Program-made: the position numbers and the translations under genes | Notes under the pieces: generated by a model | What the model was told of the DNA's origin: nothing | The model's database searches: none | What the model saw: the letters and a program-made list of their open reading frames with translations, nothing else | Shown: one piece after another, positions 5,488-6,123 of the stretch | How the letters are laid out: every line of letters starts with the position of its first letter | How positions within the stretch are numbered: the first letter of the stretch is position 1 | From: Bacteroidota bacterium | GTDB taxonomy: Bacteria; Bacteroidota; Bacteroidia; Chitinophagales; Chitinophagaceae | Reading direction: 5' to 3' | DNA length: 6,123 bases | Assembly: GCA_947461015.1 (NCBI GenBank) | Contig: CANHIR010000115.1 | Coordinates: 1 to 6,123 of the forward strand

Positions 5488-6123
5488 ATGAGCAAAGGAC
5501 CTGTTTCCCAATTTATTGAACATCAGTACAGACATTTTAATGCAGCGGCTTTAGTAGACGCTGCTAAAGGATATGAAACCCATTTATTAGAGGGTGGTAA
5601 AATGCTAGTGAGTTTAGCGGGTGCCATGAGTACCGCGGAACTAGGTATTAGTTTGGCGGAAATGATCCGTCAGGATAAAATTGCCATTATCAGTTGTACG
5701 GGTGCCAATTTGGAAGAAGATGTAATGAATTTGGTGGCACACAGCCATTACAAGCGCGTACCAAACTATCGTGATTTAACCCCACAAGATGAATGGGATT
5801 TATTAGAAAATCATTACAACCGTGTGACAGACACCTGTATTCCGGAAGAAGAAGCTTTTAGAAGATTACAAAAACATATTGTAAAATTCTGGAAAGATGC
5901 GGAAGCAAAAGGGGAGCGTTATTTTCCACATGAATTTTTATACCAAGTGGTATTGAGTGGAGAATTAGAGCAGTATTATGAAATTGATCCTAAGGACAGT
6001 TGGATCGTTGCTGCTGCTAAAAAGAATATTCCTATTGTGGTTCCAGGATGGGAGGATAGTACTACTGGAAACATTTTTGCTTCTTATGTAATTAAGAATG
6101 AATTAAAAGCAAGTACTGTTAAA
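5488..6123 (+). CDS. Deoxyhypusine synthase-like protein, N-terminal part (runs off the edge)
   Basis: Open from the ATG to the last base, giving 212 residues without a stop; the 3' end is outside. It resembles the deoxyhypusine synthase fold family (DHS, PF01916). MLVSLAGAMSTAELG (39-53) corresponds to the early NAD-binding Ser/Gly loop; SCTGANLEEDVMNL (69-82) to the TAGGVEEDL motif of eukaryotic DHS; and IPIVVPGWEDSTTGNIF (181-197) to the family's IPVFSPxLTDGSxG segment, with D190. The catalytic lysine that carries the butylamine in true DHS lies further downstream and cannot be checked. Bacteria lack eIF5A, the substrate of eukaryotic DHS; characterised bacterial DHS-like enzymes act in polyamine metabolism (homospermidine synthase type), so an NAD-dependent aminobutyl transfer from a polyamine is the reasonable inference. 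The start is supported by a TAnnTTTG box 16 bp upstream and the divergent SdpI-like gene. The downstream neighbour would help assign the role. Confidence 0.88.
   Translation, partial: MSKGPVSQFIEHQYRHFNAAALVDAAKGYETHLLEGGKMLVSLAGAMSTAELGISLAEMIRQDKIAIISCTGANLEEDVMNLVAHSHYKRVPNYRDLTPQDEWDLLENHYNRVTDTCIPEEEAFRRLQKHIVKFWKDAEAKGERYFPHEFLYQVVLSGELEQYYEIDPKDSWIVAAAKKNIPIVVPGWEDSTTGNIFASYVIKNELKASTVK

Overview
The window looks like ordinary core chromosome from a low-GC member of the Bacteroidota, most likely Chitinophagaceae or a near relative. Three things point there: no convincing Shine-Dalgarno sequences before starts, upstream boxes of the TAnnTTTG type used by the Bacteroidota primary sigma factor, and protein family types typical of that phylum (TIGR02757/DUF2400, PSD-A type Psd, a bacterial deoxyhypusine-synthase-like protein). 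I saw no mobile element, tRNA, rRNA, CRISPR array, prophage gene or origin. Coding density is very high. The largest gene-free gaps are 71 bp (1704-1774), 60 bp (5428-5487) and 51 bp (4714-4764).

Layout. Positions 1-1003 (+) hold the 3' end of cdsA (CDP-diacylglycerol synthase) followed by psd (phosphatidylserine decarboxylase), two membrane enzymes of phosphatidylethanolamine synthesis. A YjjG-type HAD nucleotidase (1008-1703, -) converges on psd with a 4-bp gap. It is divergent from an SDR oxidoreductase (1775-2473, +). The SDR converges on, and overlaps by 6 bp, the last gene of a minus-strand run. In transcription order that run is: an SdpI/DUF1648 membrane protein (5427-4765), a cystathionine gamma-synthase/lyase (4713-3562), a TIGR02757/DUF2400 protein (3569-2775) and a small helical protein of unknown function (2749-2468). 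Divergent from the SdpI gene, a deoxyhypusine-synthase-like gene starts at 5488 (+) and runs off the right edge.

How the genes relate. cdsA and psd belong to one pathway, although the intermediate enzyme (phosphatidylserine synthase) is not in view. The CGS, DUF2400 and small-protein genes are tightly packed (8-bp overlap or 1-bp gap, then 25 bp) and are probably co-transcribed, but no shared function is evident. I did not find a clearly new multi-gene system. The items most worth a second look are the HhH-GPD-like Asp motif in the DUF2400 protein, the bacterial DHS-like gene, the uncharacterised 93-residue protein, the orphan SdpI-like protein, and the palindromic TTATAA that supplies both stop codons of a convergent pair.
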